DNA of 64,000 nt from Candidatus Alloenteromonas pullistercoris (GCA_017694295.1 JADINA010000019.1:62001-126000), one strand, 5' to 3'. Positions 8,578 through 17,670 are shown, numbered from the stretch's first letter. Translations and numbers: made by a program. The notes: generated by a model not told the origin, from the letters alone.

Positions 8578-9453
8578 ATGAACGCAAACAAACTACTGAA
8601 AAGATCATTCATCGCCTTAATGCCCTTCGCCCTCGTTTCCTGCGGGCCCAAGGAATTCGACGTCTCCCACAGCGTCTCCATCATCACCCGCGAAGACGGC
8701 TCCGGCACCAAATCGGCCTTCATGGAGCTATTGGGGCTTAAGGGGAAAGACGACCCGGAAGAGGCGACCATCCAAAACGGGACCGCCGCCGTCTTGGCCG
8801 AAGTCGAGAACAACATGTACGCCATCGCCTACGATTCGCTTGGCTACGTCACCGAGGACGTCAAGCTGCTGCAGGTCGATGGGGTTGAGCCGACCATTGA
8901 GAACATCAAAACTGGCGATTACGCCATCTCCCGCCCGCTTAACGTCGTCTACAAAACCGCGGACATCGAGGGCAGCCCGCTTTATTCGGATTACCTATCT
9001 TTCCTCTCTTCCTCCCAGGCCCAGCAGATCATCTCCGAGGAAGGCTATGTCTCGATCGTCGACGGCGCAATAACCTACGCCGCCCCCGAAACGCCCCTCT
9101 CTGGCACCATCCAGATCTCGGGCTCGACCTCGCTTCAGCCCCTTATGATCCTGCTTGCCGAGGCCTATGAGCAGCTTAACGGGAATGTCTCGATCGAAGT
9201 CGCCGGCGGCGGATCGGGGACCGGATACGAAAACGCCGAAAACGGCGTCTCGGCATTTGGCATGATTAGCGAGGAATTCAACTCGGAAAAAGCCCCAAGC
9301 TGCGTTTATTCCACCGTCGCCAAAGACGGCATCGGCATCATCGTCAACCTCGATAACCCGGTTGAGGACATAAGCTTGGAAGACCTTTCCCGCCTCTACG
9401 ACGTCGACGCCTCGCCCGCCATCTCTTCATGGAGCGAATTGATTACCGAGTAA
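8578..9453 (+). CDS. pstS: Phosphate-binding lipoprotein PstS, circularly permuted
   Basis: 291 residues with a lipoprotein signal (hydrophobic stretch then ALVSC, Cys at 22), so it is anchored outside the membrane and delivers phosphate to PstCA. The order of PstS segments is reversed. The motif ITREDGSGTKSAF, normally in the middle, comes right after the signal, followed by GVEPTIENIKTGDYAISRPL and the usual family C-terminal region. The usual N-terminal motif ISGSTSLQPL and AGGGSGTGYE come only in the second half. All phosphate-contact loops are present, so function should be kept. It overlaps pstC by 25 bases. Confidence 0.9.
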   Translation: MNANKLLKRSFIALMPFALVSCGPKEFDVSHSVSIITREDGSGTKSAFMELLGLKGKDDPEEATIQNGTAAVLAEVENNMYAIAYDSLGYVTEDVKLLQVDGVEPTIENIKTGDYAISRPLNVVYKTADIEGSPLYSDYLSFLSSSQAQQIISEEGYVSIVDGAITYAAPETPLSGTIQISGSTSLQPLMILLAEAYEQLNGNVSIEVAGGGSGTGYENAENGVSAFGMISEEFNSEKAPSCVYSTVAKDGIGIIVNLDNPVEDISLEDLSRLYDVDASPAISSWSELITE

Positions 9454-10316
9454 AGGACGCGAAAGGAAAGGAAGCCTTCGTCAAATGGGCGCTGCTTATC
9501 TGCGCCCTTTTTGGCGTTTTAGCCCTTTTCTCGATCGCCATCTTCCTTTTCGCCACCGGCACCCCCTTCATCTTCAAAACCGGCTTCTCCTCCTTTTTCT
9601 TCTCCTCCGACTGGAAGCCGATTAACGGGCGTTATGGGATATTGTCGCTATTCACCTCGACGATGCTCGTCACCCTTTTCTCGACTTTGCTAGGCGGGGC
9701 GATCGGGCTATTCGCCGCCATCGCCCTCTTCCGCTTCGTCCCCAAATCCTTTAAAAAGCCTTGCTCCTTCGCCATCTCCGTCCTCTCCGGCATCCCCTCG
9801 GTTATCTATGGCCTATTCGGCATTGACTTCATCGTCCCCTTCATCCGCGATTACGTGGCGACGGATGGCTCCGGATACGGCATCGCCGCCGCGACTGCCG
9901 TCTTGTCGATAATGATATTGCCGACGATGGTGAGCTTCACCCTCGACGCCCTCAACGCCGTCGACCGTTCTTATTACGAAGGCGCCCTCTCCCTTGGAGC
10001 GAGCCGGGAAATGGCCCTTATGAAGGTGGTGGTCCCGGCCGCTAGAAGCGGCATCTTCGCCGCCTTGGTGTTAAGCAGCGGAAGGGCGATGGGGGAGACG
10101 ATGGCCGTCATCATGGTCATCGGCAACCGGCCGAACCTGACCATTGATCCGTTTCAAAGCACCTTAACGCTCACCGGCGCCATCGCCCTCGGGGCGACGG
10201 AGTATTCAGACGACGCGAAAACCTCGCTTATCGCCGTCGGGGCCGTCTTGTTCGCCCTTACCTTCATCGTCAACCTCGTTTTCGCCATCATTAAGGGGAG
10301 GGACAAAAAATGCTAA
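9429..10316 (+). CDS. pstC: Phosphate ABC transporter permease PstC
   Basis: 295 residues with about six membrane helices and the BPD_transp_1 coupling region (EGALSLGASREMALMKVVVP). PstC and PstA form the membrane channel that passes phosphate from PstS. It begins inside the end of pstS and overlaps pstA by seven bases, so the operon is tightly coupled. The sequence SGIPSVIYGLFG is shared with PstA, as usual for this pair. Confidence 0.95.
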   Translation: MERIDYRVKDAKGKEAFVKWALLICALFGVLALFSIAIFLFATGTPFIFKTGFSSFFFSSDWKPINGRYGILSLFTSTMLVTLFSTLLGGAIGLFAAIALFRFVPKSFKKPCSFAISVLSGIPSVIYGLFGIDFIVPFIRDYVATDGSGYGIAAATAVLSIMILPTMVSFTLDALNAVDRSYYEGALSLGASREMALMKVVVPAARSGIFAALVLSSGRAMGETMAVIMVIGNRPNLTIDPFQSTLTLTGAIALGATEYSDDAKTSLIAVGAVLFALTFIVNLVFAIIKGRDKKC

Positions 10317-11167
10317 GCGTCGAATCGTTTAAAAGGCGCCGCATCGCCTACTATGGGTATCGGGCGGGGAGCTATTTAAGCCTATTCATCTCCCTCGCCG
10401 CCTTGCTTGGCCTTGTCCTTTACATTGCCATCCAAGGGGCCCCGGAGCTAAGCTTCTCCCTCCTTTTTGGGGAGTATAGCAGCGCCCATCCTTCCCTTGG
10501 CCCGGCCTTCCTTGGGACGCTTTACCTCATTCTCATCTCCTTAGGCGTTGCCACCCCGATCGGGATGATGTCGGCCATCTTCCTTTCCGAATACGCCAAG
10601 GGCAATTCGATCTACGTCAAGGTCATCCGCATCGCCATCGAGACGCTTTCGGGCATCCCCTCAATCGTCTATGGGCTTTTCGGCTACTTGCTTTTCGTCT
10701 ATTACCTTGGCTGGGGGTATAGCCTGCTTGGCGGCTCGTTCACCATGGCTTTGATGATACTTCCCGTCCTTGTGCGCGGGATCGAGGAAAGCCTCCGCTC
10801 CGTCCCCTCCTCCATCCGCGAGGCGAGCTTCGCCCTCGGGGCCGGGAAGGCCGACACGACGTTTAAGATCGTCTTGCCCTGCGCCATCCCTGGCATCATC
10901 ACCTCGATCATCCTCTCGGTGGGGCGGGTGCTAAGCGAATCGGCGGTATTGCTCGTCACCGTTGGGATGGTCGTCAACAAAGTCCCATCGACCCCCCTTT
11001 CCTCGGGCACGAGCCTCGCCCTCGACATTTATTACTTCTCCTCCTACGGCTACCGCGAGGAAGCCTCCGCCACCTCCTTCGTCTTGCTCCTATTGGTACT
11101 TTTGCTCGATGGGTTGGCGTTGCTTCTTGGGAAACTTCTTTCGAAAGGAAAAGGCTATGAGCGATAA
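10310..11167 (+). CDS. pstA: Phosphate ABC transporter permease PstA
   Basis: 285 residues and six predicted helices, with [13 protein letters not shown] and the cytoplasmic EAA-type loop ([21 protein letters not shown]) that contacts PstB. It is the second permease subunit of the high-affinity phosphate importer. It overlaps pstC by seven and pstB by eleven bases. Confidence 0.95.
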   Translation: MLSVESFKRRRIAYYGYRAGSYLSLFISLAALLGLVLYIAIQGAPELSFSLLFGEYSSAHPSLGPAFLGTLYLILISLGVATPIGMMSAIFLSEYAKGNSIYVKVIRIAIETLSGIPSIVYGLFGYLLFVYYLGWGYSLLGGSFTMALMILPVLVRGIEESLRSVPSSIREASFALGAGKADTTFKIVLPCAIPGIITSIILSVGRVLSESAVLLVTVGMVVNKVPSTPLSSGTSLALDIYYFSSYGYREEASATSFVLLLLVLLLDGLALLLGKLLSKGKGYER

Positions 11168-11921
11168 AAAGGAACTTATCAAAGTAAGGGGCCTCGACTT
11201 GTTCTATGGCGAGAAGCAGGCTCTGAAAGACATCAACATCGAGGTTTTCGACAAAGAGGTGTTGGCCCTCATCGGCCCTTCCGGATGTGGGAAGTCGACT
11301 TTCCTTAGGACCCTTAACCGAATGAACGACCTCATCGACGATTGCCGCATAAGCGGGTCGATAGTCTTCGACGATCAGGAGATAACCGGGAAGAAGGTCG
11401 ACGTCAATCTTCTCCGGAAAAGGATCGGCATGGTTTTCCAGCGCCCCAACCCCTTCCCGAGCTCGATTTACGATAACATCGCCTTCGCCCCCCGCCTTTT
11501 CGGGGTGAGGAAAAAGGAGGAGCTAAGCCAAATCGTCGAGAACAGCCTTAAAAAGGCCTCGATTTGGGATGAGGTGAAGGACCGCCTTAAGGAACCGGCC
11601 CTCTCCCTTTCCGGCGGGCAGCAGCAGCGGCTTTGCATCGCAAGGGCCCTCTCCGCCGACCCCGAGATCCTGCTTATGGATGAGCCGACCTCGGCCCTCG
11701 ACCCCATCTCGACGGCCAAGATCGAGGAGCTTATCGCGAGCCTAAAGAAGGAGATGAGCATCGTCATCGTCACCCACAACATGCAGCAGGCGACCCGGGT
11801 CGCCGATAGGACCGCCTTCTTCTTGATGGGCGAGCTCATCGAATGCAACGACACCGAGTCCCTCTTCTCCTTGCCCAAAGACAAGCGAACGCTTAATTAC
11901 ATTACGGGAAGATTCGGCTAA
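11157..11921 (+). CDS. pstB: Phosphate ABC transporter ATPase PstB
   Basis: 254 residues from ATG 11157, with AAAGGAAAAGG before it. The ORF-track entry beginning at 10962 is a read-through of the pstA region and is too long. Walker A is GPSGCGKST, the Q-loop [14 protein letters not shown] is typical of PstB, the signature is LSGGQQQR, Walker B is [12 protein letters not shown], and the H-loop THNMQQA is present. It powers phosphate import from the cytosolic face. Confidence 0.97.
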   Translation: MSDKKELIKVRGLDLFYGEKQALKDINIEVFDKEVLALIGPSGCGKSTFLRTLNRMNDLIDDCRISGSIVFDDQEITGKKVDVNLLRKRIGMVFQRPNPFPSSIYDNIAFAPRLFGVRKKEELSQIVENSLKKASIWDEVKDRLKEPALSLSGGQQQRLCIARALSADPEILLMDEPTSALDPISTAKIEELIASLKKEMSIVIVTHNMQQATRVADRTAFFLMGELIECNDTESLFSLPKDKRTLNYITGRFG

Positions 11922-11935
11922 AATAGGAGGAACAT

Positions 11936-12580
11936 ATGGAAAATCGCGTCGAAAAAAGCCTGCTCTCCATCCGCGGCCAATTAACCAAATTGGCCTTTGC
12001 CTCGGTTTCGGCCCTCAAGAAATCGAAGCAAGCCCTCAAAACCCTCGACAAACCCCTTTGCCGGCAGATCATAGACGGCGACGCCGAGATCGACGCCATG
12101 GAGGAGGCCTTGGAGAAGGAATGCTTCTCGGTGCTTTTGCTCGATTCGCCCTTCGCCGCCGACTTCCTCTTTGTCTCCTCCTCGCTTAAGATGATCACCG
12201 ATTTGGAGCGGATAGGCGATTACGCGGTCGACGTGGCCGAGGAGGTGTTTTACCTCCCCGAGGGGCAAAAGCTCCACCTCGACGACCTCGAGCTGCTTTT
12301 CGATTACGTCCTCGATTTGCTTTCCGTCGCCGTCGACGCCTTCTTGAATTCGGATTTGGAGAAGGCCCGTTCCCTTTCGCGGCTCGACGACAAGATCGAT
12401 CGCCTCTTCGTCAAAGTGAGGCAAGACATCGCCAAGGGGCTTGGGGAGAAATCGATCGACCCGGAGGAGGGGATAGTGGCCTCGCTTATCGCCAAATACC
12501 TTGAGCGGGTCGCCGACCATGCCGTCAACATCGGCGAGTGGGTCGATTACGCCAAAACCGGGGCCCATCAGAACAGCTGA
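11936..12580 (+). CDS. phoU: Phosphate signalling protein PhoU
   Basis: 214 residues, mostly helical, with the two repeated PhoU three-helix bundles and their metal-binding motifs (DLERIGDYAVDVAE near 84-97, YLERVADHAVNIGEW near the end). PhoU links PstSCAB transport status to the PhoR kinase and keeps the regulon off when phosphate is plentiful. It has a clear AGGAGG Shine-Dalgarno, follows pstB by 14 bases and is followed by phoB after two. Confidence 0.95.
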   Translation: MENRVEKSLLSIRGQLTKLAFASVSALKKSKQALKTLDKPLCRQIIDGDAEIDAMEEALEKECFSVLLLDSPFAADFLFVSSSLKMITDLERIGDYAVDVAEEVFYLPEGQKLHLDDLELLFDYVLDLLSVAVDAFLNSDLEKARSLSRLDDKIDRLFVKVRQDIAKGLGEKSIDPEEGIVASLIAKYLERVADHAVNIGEWVDYAKTGAHQNS

Positions 12581-12582
12581 CC

Positions 12583-13254
12583 ATGGAAGAGGGGAAACTC
12601 ATTTACTGCGTCGATGACGACGCCGACATCCGCTCGGTCTACGAATGCGCCCTCCCACTTGGGGGGTTCCGCTTCAAGACATTGGCTTCGGGCTCTGAGC
12701 TTTGGGCGGCCCTTTCCGAGGGGAAATGCGATTTGCTTTTGCTCGATTTGATGCTTCCCGGGGAAGATGGGTTCGATTTGCTTTCCCGTCTTAAGCAAGA
12801 CGCCCGCTACCTCGACATCCCGGTCATCGTCGTCTCCGCCAAATCCGGCGAGACCGACACCGTCAAAGGGCTTGACCTTGGGGCCGCCGATTACATCGAT
12901 AAGCCTTTCAAGGTGATGGAGCTTTTGGCCAGGATTAAGGCGAATCTGCGCAAAAGCGGCCCTTCTTCCGCGATTTCCTATAAGGGGATATCCTATGACC
13001 CATCGCGGAAAAGCTTTTCCGCCAACGGGGAGAACATGAAGCTCACCAACAAGGAAAGGCAAATCCTTGAGCTGCTTTTCTCCTTCCGGGGGAAGCTCGT
13101 GAAGAAAGATGATCTGGTCAAAGCCGTTTGGCCCGATGCCGTTGACATAGAGACCAGGACGGTCGACGTCCACATCTCGATGGTCCGCCGCAAGCTCAGC
13201 CCCCTTGGCATCGACATCAAGACCATCCGCTCATTGGGGTATATCCTTGAATGA
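12583..13254 (+). CDS. OmpR-family response regulator (PhoB/PhoP-like)
   Basis: 223 residues from ATG 12583, two bases after phoU; the longer ORF-track start lies inside phoU. The receiver domain has acidic residues DDDAD at the N-terminus, the phospho-acceptor Asp in LLLLDLMLPG (about residue 55) and SAK on the switch face. The C-terminal winged-helix DNA-binding domain includes TNKERQILELLF and RTVDVHISMVRRKL. It should bind the Pho-box-like repeats upstream of pstS. Identity as PhoB/PhoP is inferred from operon context. Confidence 0.93.
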   Translation: MEEGKLIYCVDDDADIRSVYECALPLGGFRFKTLASGSELWAALSEGKCDLLLLDLMLPGEDGFDLLSRLKQDARYLDIPVIVVSAKSGETDTVKGLDLGAADYIDKPFKVMELLARIKANLRKSGPSSAISYKGISYDPSRKSFSANGENMKLTNKERQILELLFSFRGKLVKKDDLVKAVWPDAVDIETRTVDVHISMVRRKLSPLGIDIKTIRSLGYILE

Positions 13255-14894
13255 GGAAGGGAAGGAAAAGAGCTTTAATCGTCTCTTGCCTGCTTGCGCT
13301 TGGTTCCGTTTTCGTTTACGGCTCCTCTGTTTTCCTTTATGGCTCCTCGATCTTCGATAGGGCAAGCGAGCAAGCCGATTCCTTGGCCTATAGCCTTGCC
13401 TCCTCCTATGCCGAATCCGGGCTTTCCGCCCTCCCTAATGTTAGCAATGGCGAATACGCGATCCTAAACGCCGATGGGGAGCCGCTGCTTGAATACGGGG
13501 ACGGCTTGCCTTCCTCCTATGGACTTTATGCGTTGGCCGGTTCGACCTTGGGCGAAGGGGAGATCGGACATAGCAGCCGCGGGGGGCTTTCCTCCTACCG
13601 GGCCATCTCGATGGTCAAAGCCGAAGGCGAACAGGAGGCTATCATCGTCTACGCCGAGACGGAAGCCGGCCTTTTTGGGCCTTCGTTCACCCGTTTCGCC
13701 ATCATCCTCCTTTTTATCGTTTTATCCTTTTCGGGTATCGAAATCGCGGTGTCCGGATATTTCCTTTCCTCCTTGGGGTCCGTCATGTCGGCTTCGGCTA
13801 GGCGAATCGACGAACTCGCCTGCCAAAAGCCCCTTACCCCGTTGCCCAAATGCAAAGACCCCGAGCTATCCTCTTTTTGCGAGCAGCTCGACGAAGCCTC
13901 CTTTGCCTTGCTTAGGCAACGCCGCTACTTGGAGGATTCCGAATCGGGGGTGAGGAGGATATTGGATTCGGTAAGCGACCTCATCGTTTTGCTGGAAGAG
14001 GATGGGAAGGCCACCTTCTTGAACCTATCCGCCGCCAAGGCCTTTCACCTCGATCAGGGCAAGCCCCATGATATTTCCTCCTTCGGCTTCCCCGATGAGA
14101 TCGAGAAGAAGATAAAAGCCGGGGAAACCCTTGAGACCGTCTATCCCCTCGAGCAGAGCCATTACGCCCTCCGCGGCTACTCCACCCCGGCCGGATACGT
14201 CATCGCCATGGCCGACATCGACTTCGAGGTCAACATGGAGAAGGTCAGGCAAAGCTTCTTCGCCTCGGCCAGTCACGAGCTGAAGACCCCCTTGACGGCG
14301 ATACTAGGGCAAGCCGAGATCCTTTCCTTGCTTCCCCATGAAAAGGAACTCGACAAAGCCATCGATTCGATCTCGTCCTCGGGGAAGAGGATGCTTCGGC
14401 TCATCGAGGACATGCTTTCCCTTTCCCGCATCGAATCCGGGCACCGCGAGGTAAGCGGGCCGATAAGCCTGGCCAAGGCCGCCTTTGAGGCGCGCGATTC
14501 GCTTTCCCTTCTTATGAAGGAAAAAGGGGTGGAGGTGAGCGTCAAAGGCGATTTGCTCTACCCCATAAACTACGATGACGCCTATGCCCTTATTCGGAAC
14601 CTATTGGAAAACGGGATCCGATATGGAAAGAAGGACGGCCACGTCGAGATAAGCTTTTTCGAATCCGGCTTCCAGGTCAAAGACGATGGGATCGGCATCC
14701 CAAAAGAGGACCGGGACCGGGTGTTTGAGCGCTTCTACCGGGTTGAGAAGAGCCGCTCGAGCAATCTTGGCGGGACCGGGCTTGGACTTGCCATCGTCAA
14801 GCACACGATGCTTAGCTATGGCGGGGAGGTTAGCGTTTCCTCTTCCCTAGGCGAGGGAAGCGTCTTCACCTGCACCTTCAAAAAGCCTAAGTGA
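13251..14894 (+). CDS. Membrane sensor histidine kinase (PhoR-like)
   Basis: 547 residues starting in the stop of the regulator (ATGA). An N-terminal helix (about 8-28), an extracytoplasmic domain of about 120 residues and a second helix (about 145-172) precede a PAS-like segment (about 220-330). The HisKA domain has His342 in ASASHELKTPL, and the ATPase domain has N (IRNLLENGIRYG), G1 (VKDDGIGIP) and G2 (GGTGLGLAIVKH) boxes. It phosphorylates the adjacent regulator when phosphate is low. Unlike minimal PhoR proteins it has a sizeable outer domain. Confidence 0.92.
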   Translation: MRKGRKRALIVSCLLALGSVFVYGSSVFLYGSSIFDRASEQADSLAYSLASSYAESGLSALPNVSNGEYAILNADGEPLLEYGDGLPSSYGLYALAGSTLGEGEIGHSSRGGLSSYRAISMVKAEGEQEAIIVYAETEAGLFGPSFTRFAIILLFIVLSFSGIEIAVSGYFLSSLGSVMSASARRIDELACQKPLTPLPKCKDPELSSFCEQLDEASFALLRQRRYLEDSESGVRRILDSVSDLIVLLEEDGKATFLNLSAAKAFHLDQGKPHDISSFGFPDEIEKKIKAGETLETVYPLEQSHYALRGYSTPAGYVIAMADIDFEVNMEKVRQSFFASASHELKTPLTAILGQAEILSLLPHEKELDKAIDSISSSGKRMLRLIEDMLSLSRIESGHREVSGPISLAKAAFEARDSLSLLMKEKGVEVSVKGDLLYPINYDDAYALIRNLLENGIRYGKKDGHVEISFFESGFQVKDDGIGIPKEDRDRVFERFYRVEKSRSSNLGGTGLGLAIVKHTMLSYGGEVSVSSSLGEGSVFTCTFKKPK

Positions 14895-14981
14895 TGGGGG
14901 TGAGCGCAGCCGGCGATTTGCTAGGTGGGGCCTATGGTAAAAGCCTTTTCCTCTTTCCGGCGGCTCGGGCGAAATTACCTC

Positions 14982-15012
14982 TTGAAATAGCTGCGCCATC
15001 TCATAATAATAT
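14982..15012 (+). promoter_or_regulatory. Promoter of the tRNA-Asp/tRNA-Phe operon
   Basis: TTGAAA at 14982 with TAATAA/TAATAT 16-19 bases downstream; predicted start about ten bases before tRNA-Asp. Confidence 0.5.
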
Positions 15013-15032
15013 ACGGGCGTCGTTGACGCAGT

Positions 15033-15109
15033 GGACCATTGGTGTAGCGGCCTAACATGCTTCCCTGTCACGGAAGAGACCACGGGTTCGAATCCCGTAT
15101 GGTCCGCCA
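15033..15109 (+). tRNA. tRNA-Asp (GTC)
   Basis: Complete cloverleaf with GGACCAT/ATGGTCC acceptor stem, anticodon loop CTGTCAC, TTCGAAT T-loop, discriminator G and encoded CCA. Three bases separate it from tRNA-Phe. Confidence 0.96.
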
Positions 15110-15112
15110 CTT

Positions 15113-15188
15113 GCCTCGGTAGCTCAGTCGGTAGAGCAAGGGACTGAAAATCCCTGTGTCGGCGGTTCGATTCCGCCCTGAGGCACCA
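15113..15188 (+). tRNA. tRNA-Phe (GAA)
   Basis: GCCTCGG/CTGAGGC acceptor stem, anticodon loop CTGAAAA (GAA), TTCGATT T-loop, discriminator A and encoded CCA. It is the last core gene before a decayed prophage, so its 3' end is a plausible old integration site; no duplicated tRNA end was found. Confidence 0.96.
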
Positions 15189-15200
15189 TATTGAAAGGCC

Positions 15201-15275
15201 ATGTCTGATACACTCCGTGCCTAGGCTGGGGTGGTCAGGCATTTTTCTTTTTCGCCGATAGATTCGGCATTTTTT
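15201..15275 (+). terminator. Tandem terminators after the tRNA pair
   Basis: A long imperfect hairpin (15201-15242, arms ATGTCTGA..CACTCC and GGGGTG.TCAGGCAT) with a T-run is followed by a second small hairpin GCCGA/TCGGC (15254-15268) and six T residues. Confidence 0.75.
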
Positions 15276-15433
15276 GAATAAGCGGCGTATAGCAATGGTT
15301 GGATGTCCGGCCTTTTTGCCCGCTTTTCGCAAGGCTGACGCGCACGGAAGGAGCTTATTGTTATACGGCGCACGATTGTTACACGCCGCCTTGCACACCC
15401 CTTTGCCTAGCCTCTCATATATCGAATCCGCTT

Positions 15434-15467
15434 GCCGTCCGGTCCTTGTCCGCTGGGCGGCTTTTTT
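15434..15467 (+). terminator. Terminator-like hairpin in the tRNA-Phe downstream region
   Basis: GCCGTCC (15434-15440) pairs with GGGCGGC (15455-15461), followed by six T residues. No gene is seen in 15276-15433, so it may end an unrecognised small RNA or be a relic. Confidence 0.5.
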
Positions 15468-15561
15468 CATTTTTGGTTCCTCGGACTCCTGTCAAAAGGG
15501 CTTCTTTTTCGCCAAATAACGAGAGGGGCATTTCTCCCTTCTCAGACAAGGAGGAAGAAGC

Positions 15562-15882
15562 ATGAGACACAAGCTGAAGATCGGCGTCCTCAAGGGCGCG
15601 CCACGCGACATGGTCGTGAGTTGTAAGAAGGCGCGCCTCAGCAAGAAGCTCACCGACAAGCTCTTCGGGAGACGCGACGAGGTGGTGATTATCGTCCTGG
15701 GGGTTTTCGTTGGCGAGGTCGCCATCACCGAAGTCGGGGGCGAGGCCGTGGGACGCATGAGTGATCCCGACATCTCCATGGAGGAGCTTGGGCAGGACGG
15801 GGCCGAGGTTGAGATCTACGAGGACTTCGGACATTCTCGACGGGTCTCAAAAAGACTTCAGTTTGGTCACCCAATGGTTTAG
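15562..15882 (+). CDS. Hypothetical protein at the edge of a prophage remnant
   Basis: 106 residues with a good AAGGAGGAAG ribosome site six bases before the ATG. It is basic at the N-terminus and acidic later (SMEELGQDGAEVEIYED). I do not recognise a family. The last 20 codons overlap, in another frame, the start of recognisable terminase sequence, so the gene probably lost its original end when phage DNA was deleted. It could be a phage protein or a fusion artefact. Confidence 0.4.
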   Translation: MRHKLKIGVLKGAPRDMVVSCKKARLSKKLTDKLFGRRDEVVIIVLGVFVGEVAITEVGGEAVGRMSDPDISMEELGQDGAEVEIYEDFGHSRRVSKRLQFGHPMV

Positions 15883-16252
15883 GTTGATGATCGATAAGCA
15901 TGACCTTCGTCCTTTATGGGTCGGCTACGATCCTTGAAACTTGCAGTACTGGGTGAAGGAGATGGAGGACATTGGCTTCGAGATGGAGAAGATAAGGCAA
16001 GGCGCCTACACGCTTTCCGAACCGATGAAGCAGCTAGAAGTCGATATCAGGAACCATGCTCTTAATTACAACAACAACCACATCGTCAAGTGGTGCCTTG
16101 CCAACACCCAGGCCAAGGTCAACGTGAACGGGAACATCCAACCGTCGAAGCTCAACTCAAGGCTAAAAAGAATCAAGGGAACGTCGGGGACCATCATCGC
16201 CTATGCGACTTTACAAAGATACAAGCTGGACTACGAAGCGATGACAAAATAG
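15815..16252 (+). pseudogene. Phage terminase large subunit, C-terminal fragment
   Basis: The frame reads DGSQKDFSLVTQWF, DLRPLWVGYDP, a TGA, then NLQYWVKEMEDIGFEMEKIRQG and HIVKWCLANTQAKV to a TAG. This is the nuclease-domain end of a tailed-phage terminase; the family has Trp at the position of the TGA (YDPWN). The whole N-terminal ATPase part is missing. The intact downstream frame appears in the ORF track as 15941-16252. Confidence 0.8.
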
Positions 16253-16272
16253 TGCGCATTTTATCGAAATTA

Positions 16273-16299
16273 TTGACTTTGTTCGGGGGTGGGTAAAAT
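16273..16299 (+). promoter_or_regulatory. Promoter of the two-gene GIY-YIG cargo unit
   Basis: TTGACT (16273) and TAAAAT (16294) with a short 15-base spacer, upstream of the strong AAGGAGG site of the small gene at 16328. Confidence 0.45.
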
Positions 16300-16327
16300 A
16301 ATTTCATAGAATAAGGAGGTTGATTGT

Positions 16328-16519
16328 ATGAGCAATTTCAATGTTGGTAGCGTAAAAGTTAAGCTGAGAAAAGGCGGTTCCACAATGACTACGTCATTCA
16401 CTCCGCCCCTTGGGAAGTCCTTTAGAACAGAATATGAAGCTCAAAAAGCAGTGGAACAATACATTGCAAAAAGGTATCCGGGCTACGACATTGCTGATAT
16501 GAGTATTTCCTATAAGTAA
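16328..16519 (+). CDS. Small hypothetical protein preceding a GIY-YIG nuclease
   Basis: 63 residues with an excellent AAGGAGG seven bases before the ATG. Its stop shares one base with the start of the GIY-YIG gene (TAATG), so the pair is one unit. Composition is more AT-rich than core genes. The family is not recognised; the middle (EYEAQKAVEQYIAKRYPG) looks helical. Sitting between terminase and portal fragments, it is probably phage-borne cargo. Confidence 0.6.
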   Translation: MSNFNVGSVKVKLRKGGSTMTTSFTPPLGKSFRTEYEAQKAVEQYIAKRYPGYDIADMSISYK

Positions 16520-17373
16520 TGGAAGCCATAAAACTGAACGATTTGCTGCGCATCGATGCAAACAGCGATGATTTTTGGCACGGCAGAGTCACCTTAAACA
16601 CCAACCATCTTGAACAATGGCTGAATCGGAAGGACTATGAGAACCAAATTGGCCCTGACTTTTCTTTCTGGGCCAAAAACACGACCGGATCGAAAACACA
16701 TCTTCACGAAAACGACCTCGTAGTAGTGGCCGTTCAAATGTATAGCAGGGATACATGGCTGCTCGCTTCCGTATGCCGTGTGACCAAAATCAATTTCGAC
16801 AAGCCTTGTGAACGGATTGCGGAAGACAAATATCGGAAGTGGTTCAACAGGGTCGTTTTCAAGCTTAGTAAATCTGCGCAAGGCTATAACTTCAAGCTAT
16901 CGACTTTCCTTGACAGATGCGAAGTCGTCGAGGTTTTGGATAAGCCCTTTGGCGGCAAGCCGTTTCCCGGTTACTACAACCTAAATGAGAAGATGCGCGA
17001 TTTGATGAACTATATCCAAAACACGAATTTAGGCGAGGACTGGAAAAAAGAGCTGAAGGCGGTTAAGGCCGTCTATTGTTTGAACAACCACGATGAGCGC
17101 AAAGTTTACATCGGTTCCGCATATAACGACAATGGATGCCTGCTAAGAAGATGGGAGGATTACTTCGATATCATTCATGGCGGCAACGTTGAGCTTAGGA
17201 AGCTTTTCGAAGCGCATAAAAACAATCCCGATTACTTCAAGGACAACTTCTACTTCTCAATTCTGGAAGTCTTGCCGACGTCGGTCAGCGATGAAGATGT
17301 AATCAAACGCGAGCATCATTGGATGGAAGTCTTCAATTCAAGAGACCCAAAGTCTGGCTATAACAAAAACTGA
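16519..17373 (+). CDS. GIY-YIG family nuclease
   Basis: 284 residues. The C-terminal 100 form a GIY-YIG domain: AVYCLNNHDERKVYIGSA supplies the two motif strands (YCL and YIG), then an Arg on the next helix (LLRRWEDY), and a distal Glu near IKREHHWMEVF with the terminal Asn-rich GYNKN. The N-terminal 180 residues are an unidentified domain rich in Trp and Lys. It lies between terminase and portal remnants, a common place for free-standing phage endonucleases. A restriction or effector role is also possible. It is the only clearly intact sizeable gene of the prophage. Confidence 0.8.
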   Translation: MEAIKLNDLLRIDANSDDFWHGRVTLNTNHLEQWLNRKDYENQIGPDFSFWAKNTTGSKTHLHENDLVVVAVQMYSRDTWLLASVCRVTKINFDKPCERIAEDKYRKWFNRVVFKLSKSAQGYNFKLSTFLDRCEVVEVLDKPFGGKPFPGYYNLNEKMRDLMNYIQNTNLGEDWKKELKAVKAVYCLNNHDERKVYIGSAYNDNGCLLRRWEDYFDIIHGGNVELRKLFEAHKNNPDYFKDNFYFSILEVLPTSVSDEDVIKREHHWMEVFNSRDPKSGYNKN

Positions 17374-17395
17374 AGGTAAAGCATCTGCAAAACTG

Positions 17396-17422
17396 GGACT
17401 CCTAATCGAGTCCTTTTCTTTT
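17396..17422 (+). terminator. Terminator of the GIY-YIG unit
   Basis: GGACTC / GAGTCC stem, six-base loop and TTTTCTTTT tail, shortly after the stop. Confidence 0.8.
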
Positions 17423-17452
17423 GTGCAAAGTTCAGAAAAAGGAGGAGACTAT

Positions 17453-17670
17453 TTGATTTTCAAAAGAAAGAAGAAGAAACTGGAGAATTTCGACACCATC
17501 GGGCTCATCAACGACCTGGCCCTTCCTCTCACGCCGTTCGTGGACAGGATAACGACTCGGACGTGGTGCTCATTTGCATCGACGGGATTGCCAGCCAATG
17601 CGCGAAGCTCAAGGGCCGGTGCATCAAGCGGAGCGAGGACGGCATTATCACGGAGAGGCGAAGCGACCAC
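17453..17670 (+). pseudogene. Phage portal protein, N-terminal fragment with frameshift
   Basis: After AAGGAGGAG a TTG opens IFKRKKKKLENFDTIGLINDLALPLTPF, then the frame shifts near 17540 and continues GQDNDSDVVLICID and IASQCAKLKGRCIKRSEDG. The two pieces in series match the start of tailed-phage portal proteins, and portal follows terminase in phage gene order. Sequence similarity stops near 17670. Confidence 0.65.

Noticed and set aside
15113-15260. Prophage attachment site at the tRNA-Phe 3' end
   Set aside because: The location is right, but I could not find a repeated tRNA 3' segment at the far side of the remnant, nor an integrase gene.
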